Part shown: positions 9,751-20,302 of the stretch, piece by piece
How positions within the stretch are numbered: the first letter of the stretch is position 1
Layout of the letters: the number at the start of each line of letters is the position of its first letter
Assembly (NCBI GenBank): GCA_008729055.1
Contig: SDUX01000005.1
Span: 2,600,955 to 2,664,954 of the forward strand
Source: Pyropia haitanensis
Lineage: Eukaryota; Rhodophyta; Bangiophyceae; Bangiales; Bangiaceae
Reading direction: 5' to 3'
Length of the DNA: 64,000 nt
The notes under the pieces: model-generated
Database searches by the model: none
Told to the model about the DNA's origin: nothing
Seen by the model: the letters and a program-made list of their open reading frames with translations, nothing else
Made by a program: the position numbers and the translations under genes

Positions 9751-11601
9751 ATGGCCCCCCCACTTCCTGTGGACGTCCCCCCTGTTGATCGGGAGGCGTC
9801 GGAGGTGTCGGACGGATCGGCCGACGAGGCACGCGCCGCCATCGTGGCGTCGCAGCTGTCTCTGCGGCGGAAGCAGCACTACATCGCTCTGTCGGGCGCT
9901 ATAGCGCGGCGCCGTCGTCGGGGCGGGTCTGTCCCAGGCCGCCGCGCCAACCGGCCTCGCGGGTTTGACGAGGGCTTCCGCATCATCCAGCGGGATTACT
10001 TCGGTCTGGACGGCGACCCTCCTGTGTACGGCGAGCAGGACTTTGAGACGCGCTTTCGCGTGCCCCGCAACGTGTTCAAGGACATCTACAATGACGTCAA
10101 GGACCTCCCTTATCAGAAATGGTCCGTTGACGCAACTGGGCGGGCGCAGATGCACGGGCCGCAGAAGGTGGTGGCCGCTTTCCGAGTGCTCGCGTATGGC
10201 GAGGCCGCGGATCGGCCTGACGAGTACTTGCGCTTGGCCAAGTCAACCACCGCCGTGGCCACGCAGATGCTGGTGGACCACATTATCGACAACTACGAGG
10301 CATTTCATCTGCGGCCGCCTACCATCGAGGAGCTAGCCCACATCCTCGACCGCAACGAGCAGCGGGGCATGCCGGGGTGCATGGGGAGCATCGATTGCTC
10401 ACACTGGGCGTGGAGAGTGTGCCCGAAGGCGCTGGCAAGGCAATACCAGGACTACAAAAAGCGGCGGTCAGTGGTAATGGAAACTGTTTGCGATGAGGAT
10501 CTCTACATTTGGCATTTTTTTGTGGGGGCGCCTGGGAGCCACAATGACATCAACGTGTGGGGCCAGTCGCCTCTATCGATGGACGTGATGAGCGGGGTGT
10601 GGCCGCCTGATATTTTTGAGTATACACTGAACGGCCGCACTCGTCGTTTGTTGTATTATTTGGCTGATGGCATCTGCCCCCATTTCCCCATTTTTTCCCG
10701 CCCTTTCTCGCGCGCCGCGAACAACACCACGAAAAAACGCACGTACAACCGGCTGCAGGAGGCACTGCGCAAGAACGTCGAGCGCCTCTACGGCGTCATG
10801 ACCGCGCGCTTTCACATCCTGCAACACCCCGCCAAGTTCCACAGCATGGACCGCATCATCCGCACTGCCAAAGCCGTCGCCATTCTGCACAACATGGTCG
10901 TTGTAAATCGACGGGACGGGTACCGTTCCCAGCGCCGCATGGGCGACACTTATGGCGCCCCACGCGCTGCGGCGGCCGCCGTGGTGGCAGCGGCGGCGGC
11001 GGCGGCGGCCACGGCGGCGGCGGCGGCGGCCGCGGCTGCGGCGGCTGCGGCGGTGGCGGCGGCGGTGGCGACGGCCGAGGAAGACGCGGTCGCAGGAAGC
11101 GACAGCCCGGCGGCCGGCGGCTCTGGCGGGCATGCCGGAGGTCGGGGCGAGGCGGCGGCCGAAAGTGACGAACCGTCGGCCGGCCGCCCTGGCGGGCGTG
11201 CTGCTGGTGGGGGAAGGGCCGCCGCCGGGAGTGTCGATCCGGCGGCCGGCGGCCATGGCGGGCGTGCTGGTGGTGGGGGAGGCGCGGCCGCCGGGAGTGG
11301 CGACCCGGCGGCCGGCGGTCGTTGTGCGGCGGGAGGCGGTTGGGCAGGACGCACTGAGGCTACCGGGCGCGGTAGCGGGCCAAGTGGTTTTGCATGCCAC
11401 GCTGGTGCTGGGTGCGGTCGAGGCGGCGGGCGAGATCGAGCGGGCCGCCGTTCCGCTGCCGTTCAACGGCGGTTGGCCGTGCGCAGCTCAGTTGAGCACG
11501 AGCGTTTGTGTGAGGACCTGATGGACCACGTGTGGGCGGACAGGAGGCACGCACTAGCGATGTATCTTCATCGGCATCACACCCTCATGCCGCAGCCGTA
11601 G
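9751..11601 (+). CDS. PIF/Harbinger transposase (HARBI1-like DDE nuclease)
   Basis: 616 aa from the first ATG. Residues about 55-400 form a DDE_Tnp_4 nuclease. RRRRRGGSVPGRRANRPRGF precedes the fold. The first catalytic Asp is in GCMGSIDCSHW, the second in APGSHNDINVW, and the Glu in LRKNVERLYGVMTARFHIL. The frame is intact, so this copy could be active. Residues after about 415 are low complexity: poly-Ala, then Gly/Ala-rich. The conserved C-terminal tail (LMDHVWADRRHALAMYL) then closes the protein. Enzymes of this family cut at element ends together with a Myb-like partner, here encoded convergently at 11934-14795. 3-bp TWA target duplications are usual for the family, but I could not place the element ends. 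Confidence 0.9.
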   Translation: MAPPLPVDVPPVDREASEVSDGSADEARAAIVASQLSLRRKQHYIALSGAIARRRRRGGSVPGRRANRPRGFDEGFRIIQRDYFGLDGDPPVYGEQDFETRFRVPRNVFKDIYNDVKDLPYQKWSVDATGRAQMHGPQKVVAAFRVLAYGEAADRPDEYLRLAKSTTAVATQMLVDHIIDNYEAFHLRPPTIEELAHILDRNEQRGMPGCMGSIDCSHWAWRVCPKALARQYQDYKKRRSVVMETVCDEDLYIWHFFVGAPGSHNDINVWGQSPLSMDVMSGVWPPDIFEYTLNGRTRRLLYYLADGICPHFPIFSRPFSRAANNTTKKRTYNRLQEALRKNVERLYGVMTARFHILQHPAKFHSMDRIIRTAKAVAILHNMVVVNRRDGYRSQRRMGDTYGAPRAAAAAVVAAAAAAAATAAAAAAAAAAAAAVAAAVATAEEDAVAGSDSPAAGGSGGHAGGRGEAAAESDEPSAGRPGGRAAGGGRAAAGSVDPAAGGHGGRAGGGGGAAAGSGDPAAGGRCAAGGGWAGRTEATGRGSGPSGFACHAGAGCGRGGGRDRAGRRSAAVQRRLAVRSSVEHERLCEDLMDHVWADRRHALAMYLHRHHTLMPQP

Positions 11602-11629
11602 TGTAGGGCGCAAAGCGCGTGGAGAAAAC

Positions 11630-11675
11630 GTTTTTTTTTTTTCTTCGGGTTTTTTTTTTTCCTTAAGACGATGAC
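11630..11675 (+). terminator. Paired T-tract after transposase gene
   Basis: About 30 bp past the stop codon are two runs of T, 12 to 13 long, separated by CTTCGGG and followed by CCTTAAGACG. Similar double T-tracts follow other PIF-type genes here (25118-25173, 60602-60655, and 61445-61497 on minus). A 3'-end processing role is inferred. Confidence 0.4.
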
Positions 11676-11689
11676 GCTGTAACACATGC

Positions 11690-11960
11690 GGCCTGCTTGG
11701 CTCGTTCTCAGAAGGCAGACGCTTATCTGCGGCCACAGATGGCATGTCCGGCGGCCGCCGCCGCCGCTTTACGTGCGCTCAAAAGCCGGCCGCCGCTCGG
11801 CTTTGTGTGCGATATGCCCCACTGGCGGCCGCCCAATGTGGCCGCCCAGGCGCGACTTATGGCCGCCCAGAGCGGCCGCCCATGCGCGACTGGCGGCCGC
11901 GCAATACCGCCACGCAGAGGCACCTCACGGCCACTAGCGGCAGGCGGGCGCTCCCCTGCC
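11690..11960. repeat. GCGGCCGCC-type short repeats
   Basis: The sequence around GCGGCCGCCCA is repeated irregularly about every 20-25 bp. No gene supported. Confidence 0.45.
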
Positions 11961-14795
11961 GTAAGGCCGGGGCGGCGGATGAGTGTGCCGCTGGCCCAAG
12001 GGGACGAGCGGAATTGTTTCTTCGCAGCTGCGCTCGCTGTTGGAGGGAGGGCGCGCACAGGGCGTTGGATTCTCGCGTGGACTCCCTTCTAGAGAGGTTT
12101 CGGTAGAGAGTGAAGACATAATGTGTATTGTGCAAAGGTTTATCGCAGAGAGACATGCATGGAACAGTGTCGAGGCCTGACACGCAGTGATGCTCACATA
12201 ATGACCACCAGAAACACCGTCAAAACAACAGAAGAACACAACCAAGAGAACAAAACGCCCGAGAGACACATAAACAGAACGCAGAAAAAAAAACACAAAC
12301 GCAAGCATGATTGCAAAGCCACAAACCCATCGCAGGTACAAGTCCTCATCGTCTTGTTCCTCCTCTAGCTCCTTTACGTCACCAATGAGGCCCTCAAACT
12401 CACCGTCCTCGTCACGCACAATCCCAACTCCGTCATCGGCGTCAGGGTCCTCGGACGCAGACACGGAGGGCGAGGGAGAAACATAGAGGGCCGCCCGCTT
12501 CGGCCCTTTACCCTTACAGCTGCGCTGCGTGGCGTACTGCAGCCTCCTTGTGACCTGCGCCCGACGGCCGACAGAGAGCAAGGCGGCCGCCGAGCGGCCG
12601 CCCGTTGCGGCCGTCGTGACGGACATGGCCGCAGACGCTAACACGTCGGGCGCCGTCGTCGTCGCCGCCCCCTCGGCAGTTATCGCGGACCGACGAAAAG
12701 CGTGCGCGTCGGCGGTGGCCGCCGACCCAGCGGCCACCGCCGCTCTCGGCCGCTCAGCCTGCCCGTACAGCACCGCCGGTGCAGGTACCGGTTCCGGCCG
12801 ACGAGGTCGCGGGGGTGGGCGCGGCGCGACGGGCGGCCACGCAAAGTCCACGGGAGGTAAGGACGGAGACATCGGCGGATGGCCGCCGTCGAGTGCCGGC
12901 CAAGGGAGAACAGCAGGACGGGGGGCTGTGAGAGGGGGCGTGCTGGCCGCGGCCGCAGCCCCGGCGGCCGCTGAAGAGCGGCCACCTGGAGGCCTTGAGC
13001 CCGCAGCGGCCCCGACGACAGACGCGGCCGCGGCCTGCCCAGCAGCCGCGGCCGCAGCAATCGTCAAGGCCGCTGGGGCGGCCGCCCCCCCCCCGACCCC
13101 CCCTCCCCGCACGCCCCCCTCGCTGTCCGCCCCCCGTGCACCGGCGGCCGCCCCGGCCGCCCCCGCAGAGCTCAACTCACGTTCTACTTCTGCATCGCCC
13201 GCTTCCCGCATAGCGACATCCACAGAAAGCCCCGCTGGAGCGGGCCTCGTCCTATGGGCGCCGCCGTTGTTGGCGGCCGCGCCCGGGGCGGCCAGACCAT
13301 CTCGCGCGGCCAAGTGCACCGCGACCAGCTCGTCGGCCCGCTTGCAGAGAAAGTCCCGAAAGCGCGGCTCGTCCCGAATAGCGGGTGCCGATAAAGTGGC
13401 GATGATGTTACGGTCACGTGCCGCGTCCGCCAGCACCTTCAGCGCCTTGGTGTTTGCAGCGCCCTCGTCTGCGAATGCCTTATCTCGCACAGCCCGCGAA
13501 AGCTCCGCCAGCGTTGACTGCGTCCCCAGCGGCCGGTCAGCAAAAGTAGCCGGCCGCTGGCGCTTGCCAGCCGCCAGGCCGTCCGCGCGCGTCCCCGATG
13601 GTGCACCGCCATCGGTCGCGGCCGCGTCTGTGGCGGCCCCGTCGGCGGCGGCCGCCTCCCGCGCAGTGACTCCATCGCCTACAGACGCCGCGGTGCTCGC
13701 TGCCCCCCCCGCCGCGCCAGCAGCGCGGCGGCCGCGGCGGCGCGCCTCCATGGCCTGCATCGCAGCGGCGCCACTGTACTTGTCCGATACCTTCAGCACA
13801 CGCCAGCAGTCCATCCAGTACTTCGCTCTCGCCTCCGCCGTCTTGAGGGCGGGGTTTGGAACGTACTTGCCCAGCCTGATCGCCTCGTACTCATCCCGGT
13901 TCTCAAACACAGCCATCGTGGCCAGCTCCATGTCGGCCTCCGACGGGTTGCCAGTCAGGTTGAGGCCCTCCACGTGCACGCGCGCACACACGAGGAGCAT
14001 GACCTTCTCGTTCAGCTTCTTGAAGAATCTCTGGACGCCTGTGGGCTCCCGCAGCACCCTCGCGGGGACGCCCTCCATCGGCAGCTCCACGTAAACGCGG
14101 TCCGTCCGCGCCTGGATGTTGGCCGTGACGGCAGAAAAAAACTCCTTGCTGTTCTGGTCCGTTCCCACCACCGCGTTCTCAGACGTGTCCAGCCACGCAG
14201 CGCTCAGCTGTACACGCTCGACGGCGGAGTAGAGGACCCCGTTGGTGTGGACGCGAGGTCCCACTCCAGCTCGAACGCCCGCCTCGCCGCCTCCACGGCC
14301 GCGTCCTCGATTACGCATCGAGCCGCCTCCTCCGCGCCGGCCGCGTTGCCCGGTCCCTGGCGTGGTTCGCGCGCCAGCGGCTGCTGCTGCGGCCTCTGCT
14401 GCGGGATCCCCGTCCCCGTCGGTGAGGCCGTCGTCGGCCCCGCCGTCAGCGTGGCCTCCACCACGCGGGGGCCGCCCTCCCCGTCCACGTCCATAGGTGC
14501 TGCGTCCGCGGGGGGATGCGCGGCCTCGGGGCGGGCCACGCGGGGGGACGGTGTACTCTGTGCTACTGCTGGCGGCGCTGGCGGCGCCGCTGCCGTCGCT
14601 AGCGTAGCCGGAGGAGCGGCCGCTGGGGCTCCCACCGAGAGAGCTTCGGCGGGTCTGCCCTCGACCCCAGTTGGAAGGGGAGGAGAACATGGTCGTGTCG
14701 TCGGCGTCGGCGTCAATGTCGCCGCAGGCTGTCCCGCTCCCGCCGCCGCCCCGTGTCCGTCGGATCGAGATGGAGCGGCGGCACGAGAATAACAC
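11934..14795 (-). CDS. Myb/SANT-like PIF partner protein (NAM-associated type)
   Basis: 953-aa frame. The DNA-binding region is at about residues 190-330, with VQLSAAWLDTSENAVVGTDQ, then FFSAVTANIQ and LNLTGNPSEADMELATMAV. This is the trihelix/NAM-associated pattern of the second ORF of PIF/Harbinger elements. KYWMDCWRVLKVSDKYSG follows, then a motif around RPLGTQSTLAELS. The rest is Ala/Gly/Pro-rich. The N-terminus is uncertain: a Met about 35 codons downstream (MFSSPSNWGRG) is an alternative start. After the acidic stretch KELEEEQDDEDLYLRW the frame runs on for about 120 residues through T-rich 3' DNA and gains a hydrophobic stretch. The natural stop has probably been lost. It would recruit the transposase to element ends. 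Confidence 0.7.
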   Translation of the reverse strand: MLFSCRRSISIRRTRGGGGSGTACGDIDADADDTTMFSSPSNWGRGQTRRSSLGGSPSGRSSGYASDGSGAASAASSSTEYTVPPRGPPRGRASPRGRSTYGRGRGGRPPRGGGHADGGADDGLTDGDGDPAAEAAAAAAGARTTPGTGQRGRRGGGGSMRNRGRGRGGGEAGVRAGVGPRVHTNGVLYSAVERVQLSAAWLDTSENAVVGTDQNSKEFFSAVTANIQARTDRVYVELPMEGVPARVLREPTGVQRFFKKLNEKVMLLVCARVHVEGLNLTGNPSEADMELATMAVFENRDEYEAIRLGKYVPNPALKTAEARAKYWMDCWRVLKVSDKYSGAAAMQAMEARRRGRRAAGAAGGAASTAASVGDGVTAREAAAADGAATDAAATDGGAPSGTRADGLAAGKRQRPATFADRPLGTQSTLAELSRAVRDKAFADEGAANTKALKVLADAARDRNIIATLSAPAIRDEPRFRDFLCKRADELVAVHLAARDGLAAPGAAANNGGAHRTRPAPAGLSVDVAMREAGDAEVERELSSAGAAGAAAGARGADSEGGVRGGGVGGGAAAPAALTIAAAAAAGQAAAASVVGAAAGSRPPGGRSSAAAGAAAAASTPPLTAPRPAVLPWPALDGGHPPMSPSLPPVDFAWPPVAPRPPPRPRRPEPVPAPAVLYGQAERPRAAVAAGSAATADAHAFRRSAITAEGAATTTAPDVLASAAMSVTTAATGGRSAAALLSVGRRAQVTRRLQYATQRSCKGKGPKRAALYVSPSPSVSASEDPDADDGVGIVRDEDGEFEGLIGDVKELEEEQDDEDLYLRWVCGFAIMLAFVFFFLRSVYVSLGRFVLLVVFFCCFDGVSGGHYVSITACQASTLFHACLSAINLCTIHIMSSLSTETSLEGSPRENPTPCARPPSNSERSCEETIPLVPLGQRHTHPPPRPYGRGAPACR

Positions 14796-15167
14796 GACGG
14801 GGGGTCGGTGCGCCTACTCTCACGTAGGCGCGTCGCCGTTGCGGGCCGCGGCCAGCTGCTCGAGGATGGCCGCGGTGGTGGGCCGGTGTCGCTCGGCCCA
14901 CGCTCGTGTGACCGCTGGGCGCCGCCCTGTCGGTGCACGATGGTTGATGCCCCCCCAGCGCGGGTGGCAGACCCCCCCTCGCCCCGCCGCGGCTCGTTCG
15001 CTGCGGCAGGCGACGGGGAACACCTCGGCGGCTCGCTGCCCGTCCCTGAAGACGACAGCTGATTGCGGACAGGGACGGCTTGGGGCCCGCTCGTTGGACT
15101 CGGCCTCGCCTGGGGGCCGCAAATGAGCGGCCCCGCCCGCCCACTCGCGCTCGGTTGCCGCTCTTCT

Positions 15168-15210
<43 letters not shown>

Positions 15211-15780
15211 GAGCTTCCTCCTTCGCTCCCGCTCGGCCGCCTCCAACTAGTGGCTGCAGATGGCCGAGTGGGCCCGGAGCGGACACATGCGGGGCGTCCT
15301 GCCCAGTCGGGCCACCCTCGCTGCCACCAAGTGCCCGGCCACCCCTCCTCCGCGGGCTCGGCGGGCTGGGCAGACGTGGCGGCCGCTGCTGCTGCTAGTG
15401 GTTGCTCCCGTTGGCTCCCGCTCCGCCACCGGCGAGCAGCAATCTCAATTCCGTCGGCGCACCGTCGCGGCCGCCAGCTGACGGCCTCTCCGGCCCGCGC
15501 GGGCTCGGCGGCCGCGGCAGCTGGTTCACCCACGCCCGCGCGCGTGCCTGAGGGTTCGCGAGCGTGGCAGCTGACGGCCGGCGCGGGCCCATCGGCCGCC
15601 TCTGCTGCTGCTCCTCGGTGCCGCCAAGCGGCCCGACTTGGCCCCCGCCCAACGGCGGCCCTGGTCATCCGCGAGGGCTCAGGTGACAGACTGTCCCGGT
15701 GTCGTTTGCCCGCGGGCGATCCGGATACTCGTCCAACGGCGGGCCTGGCGGCTGCAGCAAGTTCGTCGGCCGCTGCTGCA
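14796..15780. other. Upstream Pro/Ala/Ser-rich region, gene uncertain
   Basis: A minus-strand frame (14204-15286) overlaps the 5' part of the Myb gene in another register. It contains poly-Gln from the CTG repeat and Pro/Ala-rich sequence. It could be an N-terminal extension joined by splicing, but no convincing splice sites or domain are seen. Confidence 0.3.
15168..15209 (+). repeat. CTG trinucleotide microsatellite
   Basis: About 14 uninterrupted CTG triplets. Read on the minus strand in the 14204-15286 frame they give a run of 13 Gln. Confidence 0.9.
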
Positions 15781-16620
15781 AGTGGTCGCTTGGCCCCGCA
15801 GCGCGGCCGCCACGCGGGCTCGGCGGCCGTGCCGGCACTTGGTTGTTGGCCCCGCTCGGCCCCCCCAACAAACGCGGGCTCGGCGGCCGCACCAGCCGCT
15901 GGTTGTTGCCCGCACTTGGCCCGTCCCACTCACGCGGGCTGGCCCGCCGCGCCGGCAGTTGGTTGCTGCCCCCGCTCGGCCTGCCCCACCCAAGCGGGCT
16001 CGGCGGCCGCTCCGGCAGGTGGTTGTTGTTGCCCCCGCTCGGCCCGCATCACCGACTTGGGCTCGGCGGCCACGCTGGCAGTTGGTTGTTGCCCCCGCTC
16101 GGCCCTCCCCGCCCAAGCGGGCTCGGCGGCCGCGCCGGCAGTTGGTTGTTGCCCCCGCTCGGCCCGCCCCACCCACGCGGGCTTGGCGGCCGCTCCGGCC
16201 GTTGGTTGTTGCCCCCGCTCGGCCCGCCCCACCGAGTAGGGCTCGGCCGCCGCTCCGGCCGTTGGTTGTTTGCCCCGCTCGGCCCGCCTCACCCACGCGG
16301 GCTCGGCGGCCGCGCCGGCAGTTGGTTGTTGCCCCCGCTGGGCCCGCCCCACCCTCGCGGGCTCGGCGGCCGCGCCGGCACCTGGTTTTTGCCCCCGCTC
16401 GGCCCGCCCCACCCACGCGGGCTCGGCGGCCGCTCCGGCCGTTCTTTGTTCGCCCCGCTCGGCCCGCCCCACCCACGCGGGCTCGGCGGCCGCGCCGGCA
16501 GTTGGTTTTTGCTCCCGCTCGGCCCGCCCCACCCACGGGGGCTCGGTGGCCGCGCTGGCAGTTGTTTGTTGCCCCCGCTCGGCCCCCCCCAATCCTGGGG
16601 ACTTGGCCGCCGCTGGTCCT
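15781..16620. repeat. 60-bp tandem minisatellite, ~14 units
   Basis: Units follow at exact 60-bp steps from 15841 to 16561, except one 63-bp unit at about 16021. The core is GTTGGTTGTTGCCCCCGCTC, then GGCCCGCCCCACCCACGCGG and GCTCGGCGGCCGCGCCGGCA. Because 60 is a multiple of 3, a 20-residue repeat is open in several frames on both strands (for example AGSAAAPAVGCCPRSARPTH on plus and VGRAERGQQPTAGAAAEPAW on minus). No strand can be called coding. Confidence 0.9.
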
Positions 16621-17384
16621 GTTGGTTGGCGCCGCCAGGCTCGGCACGGCCACTGCCCCACGGCGTCCCTGTCCTCCACCGTGGGTCTGCAGACCGCCCG
16701 AGGCTCTGTGCCTGCGGCCGCGCTGCCCAAGGACAGCGACAGGTCCAGCGGCAAAGACCGTGCTGAGGCCCCGCGCGCTCGGCCACGCGACACTGCCAGC
16801 ACAACCGCCGAAAGCCGCGACGCCGTTCAGTCCTCGTCGGCTCCGTGACACAGCCCCACCACCGGTTCACCGGCTCGCCTGGCGGCGGCCGAGCCGCCCA
16901 CGGGCAGCCGCAGCTCCAGTGGCACAAAGGATACTCGGATCCCGTTATCTGCGCACGACGACAGCGTGCGCACAGGCGCCGACTTCCGCGACGCCGCTGG
17001 TCCTTGATTATCTGCCGAGGGGGTGGCCCGCCTCCCGGTGGCAGCCGCCCCCCCCCACGCCCCCGTCCCGCGCCAGGTCCGCTCCGATCCGCCCAAGAGC
17101 GGCGCCGATCCCCATCCGAGCCTGCGTAACTCACGCACATGGCGGTCCGAGGAGGAAAATGACGGTACGTGGAACAACAGAGAGTCCGAATGAGAAGGGA
17201 GGAGATTGTCGCCGGGGACGACTTGCGGCCCACAGCAGCGCCCGCAACCGCGAGTACAAACCGGTTCACGTATCCAAAGCCTTCCCACCTCGTGGCAGCC
17301 AGTCATAGCCACCGCACGTACGCTTGGACACCAGCCGCAAATGCCGAGCGACCTCAGCACTTGTCGGAGGCCGGATCGGCCCTC
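16621..17384. other. No recognisable gene
   Basis: GC-rich, with open but motif-free frames that continue from the minisatellite. Confidence 0.4.
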
Positions 17385-17965
17385 TGTCGCGGGGCCGCAA
17401 ACAGTGGGGGGGACGCGGCCACCCAGACCAGCAAAAGGATGCGCCCCCGCACAAGCGACCCAGAAGGGAGGACGGCGGCCAGCCACGTACACAATATGGC
17501 CGCCTGGAAGCAGCCGCATCAACCGTGCGGCCGGAAATAAATCTAGGATGGACGGCGCTCCCCCACCGCGGCGACGAACAGTGCGGGTACGACCCAGCTA
17601 GCGGTGGGGGTGTCCCCAATCTGCGGCCGCCGAGCGGCCGCCAAGGGGGGGCGACCGTCGCCGAGGCGCGCGAAGCTATCCCGACGGGGCCACAAACAGT
17701 GGTCCCGGCCGCCAGCACAAAAGAAAACCCGCGGGAGGCGCCCCCGCCCAAGCGGGCACAGAAGGGGGGATGGCGGCCAGCCATGTGAAGAGTGTGGCCG
17801 CCTTGGGGACGAGCCGCATCAACCGTGCGGCCGGCACAAAAGCCAAGCAAGGCGGCGCTCCACCAGCGCCGCCACAAACAGAATCAGGACGCCCCAGGCG
17901 GGGGGGGGTGTCCCCTATCAGCGGCCGCCGCGCGGCCGGCCAGACAGCGGGGGAGGGCGACGATC
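17385..17965 (+). repeat. Tandem duplication, ~300-bp unit
   Basis: Two diverged copies, about 17385-17680 and 17688-17965. Both run from CCGCAAACAGTGG or CCACAAACAGTGG, through GACGGCGGCCAGCCA or GATGGCGGCCAGCCA and CCGCATCAACCGTGCGGCCG, to a GGTGTCCCC and GCGGCCGCCG end. Confidence 0.75.
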
Positions 17966-19298
17966 CGCGGCCGCCGCGCGGCCGCAAAGCCGAAAGGGGA
18001 GGGGGGGGACAACGACCCCTAGCCACGGCGAGGCCGCGAAGCGAAGGCGACCCGTCCACGTGGGCCGACCGGCAGGGGGGTGCGGTCGGCCACGACCCGT
18101 GGCCGCTGCGCGGCCGCCGAGCGCCAGAGAGAGCGTCGCCCATGGCGGGAGAGACCTGAGGTAGGGTCCGCCATGAATGGGCCCGCCCTGGGGTACACGT
18201 CCTGGGTGGAGGGGGGCTGAAGGCGGCCACATGGTGGCGGGCCCGCGCGAGCAGACATCCCCACCCCTCATGCCGCCTCAAAACGAGGCAAGGGGGTGCA
18301 GGGAGATGCAGGGGGGATCCGATTGGGGCTGTGCCGTCTGCGGCGGCGCCACGCAACGCAACGCGGGGATGGTCGTGGGGGATCGCGGCGGGCGCGGGGG
18401 GGCGAAGCAGCACGCGCGACAAATAATCGAGGCTGAAATTTCGCGGCAGGGCTCCAGAGGGGGCGCAGAGGGGGGGCAAGCGCGCTCGGGCACAAATTCA
18501 GAAGGAAAACTTGGGGAACTTGCACAGCTAGCGCGTCGTCGGATGCTCGGCGCGCACTGGCAACGCGTCGATCGCGTGTACGCTACGCAGGGGAACGACG
18601 CGCGCGCGGTTGACAGTCTGGGCAGTCATCCCAGAACGACTGACAGCCACAAAACCGAGGCCGACTCGAGTCGGCCCGAGCCGGGCCTGCCCCGACAGGA
18701 GACGGACTTCCGGCATGCGTTGCTGTGACCTGTCGCCTGTCCCAACGGCGAGACGAACAGAGCAATGTCATTGGCTGTCCCAACTCCATGACCACCAAAA
18801 CATGCCAAAACGACCATACTTGCACATGTGCCTGCGTGAACATGGCTTATGGCACGCGTTTATGCGTGAAAATACTCGCATACGTGGCACCATATTTTCT
18901 GGTCCATGCCGAGTACGGCCCCATTCCTGCAAATAGTGGGCCATATTTTGCCCCAATGATCCTTTTTGTGCGGCGTGTCTCGCTATTTTGCCGGCACGAC
19001 GAGCAATGGAGACAGTCTTTCGGCGTCCTGGGCATTCCACAAGGGGGGCTAGTGCACGTTCTCGCATATTGTCGCGACGCGTGCGAAATCGCACGACAGA
19101 GTCAGCGAACACATGCAATCCATGACCACACTCAAATTGCTAACCGTGAGGGTTCTCGGTCCTCCCTCAGACAGGCTGTCGTCCCTCCAAGCCATGTAGC
19201 CCCCGTCTCAGAACAACTGCTTTATGAATCTGAACAGCAGCAGGTCTCAGCCAGTCAGAGGAGCCCACGTTGCGTTTGAATAATGTATTGCGGCAAGA
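17966..19298. other. No recognisable gene
   Basis: 17966-18500 is GC-rich with several GCGGCCGC sites. 18700-19298 is AT-richer and contains two related CATATTTT stretches (18892 and 18949). No domain seen. Confidence 0.4.
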
Positions 19299-20302
19299 TG
19301 GTCGCGAGTTGGTACGCCACCGTTGGAAACACTCTCAGCGCTGCGTGTCCTCGACTGGCGCCCGAGTCCAAAATATTTGCCGTCAAGCATCGCTCGAAGC
19401 CAGGCCTTGTCCACGGTTCTGTCGCGCGGGCGTCGCCCGCCCCGGAGGATTCGACAGAGGGCCGGTCAGCGCGCGATTTGACTAGGAAATTTCACTGTCA
19501 TGCGGACTCAGCATGCTGATGGTCAATGAGATTGGTGATTCTCCTGTCGCTGCGAGTGAGACCGGTTGTGCCAGCTCGCCGCCGGACTGCGATGGCGTCT
19601 GTTCAGCTCGCGCGAGGATATTTGTCGTCTGTACGCACTAGCATGCACCATTGACTGTTGGTTGTGCGTCGCGTGATCTGTCCGGTTTTTTTCCAATGGT
19701 CCGTTTTCTGACGTTTTCATGGTCATTTTGAGCGAGTCTGCGCCACGTGATCCTGATGGTTCAGACTTTGGCTCTTGTTGGTGGCTCTTGTGAGTGCACA
19801 GTTATTTGGAGAACGGCTGTACGTCGTCGCCATCGGTTTCGCCGCTCGATTCACACTTAATATTGAAACTTCGTAAATCTCTCGTGCTGCTGTCGTTAAA
19901 CAGTGGGGTTGATTGGCACTATGGCATCACATTTTCGTGCTCATGACAACACCGAGGGTGGGGCTGCAGAGTTGTAGGGCGCAGCGCACGGACACGCGAG
20001 GTGGTGCGTTCGATTTTTGTCCCTTACGCCACTTGTTGCGGACTGTCGCATAATTTATTTTGCAACGGCTTGGGCGTTGTGCATGCGAGGTTCTCTTCGT
20101 GACACGGTGATAACACGTGATGTTTGTCTGACCTCCGACCGTTGAGGGGCTGTTAAAGCGTCAGCGCGCTCGTCCAACATTGAGTTCAACAACGCAGATC
20201 AGCTTTGAAAGAAACAAGCGACATGCTCAAGGGCATCGTCTCCACACACACCTGAGACCAAGTCGGTCGCAGCAATAGCCCCGGGAAACTCCCCGATTGC
20301 GT
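19299..20302 (-). mobile_element. Rearranged copy of the inverted-repeat element
   Basis: 19299-19332 matches the outer boundary at 8267-8300. 19337-19822 is the reverse complement of 5328-5812. 19840-20302 is the reverse complement of about 7384-7850, ending at ACGCAATCGGG. The internal ORF and most of one arm are absent. The junctions show that modules of this family have been shuffled. Confidence 0.75.

Larger units (their letters stand above)
9751..14795. mobile_element. PIF/Harbinger element 1 (coding part)
   Basis: Transposase on plus and Myb/SANT protein on minus, tail to tail. This is the same convergent arrangement as the pairs at 22.7-31.3 kb and 51.0-63.1 kb. The termini are not located. 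Flanking tandem repeats (9036-9365 and 15781-16620) may be subterminal. Confidence 0.7.

Noticed and set aside
15638..17308. Frames of 290-556 aa across the 60-bp repeats
   Set aside because: Openness follows from the repeat period. No strand or frame is favoured and no motif is seen outside the repeat.
18177..18728. 183-aa plus-strand frame
   Set aside because: No domain. Competing frames on the other strand are longer (17676-18479).
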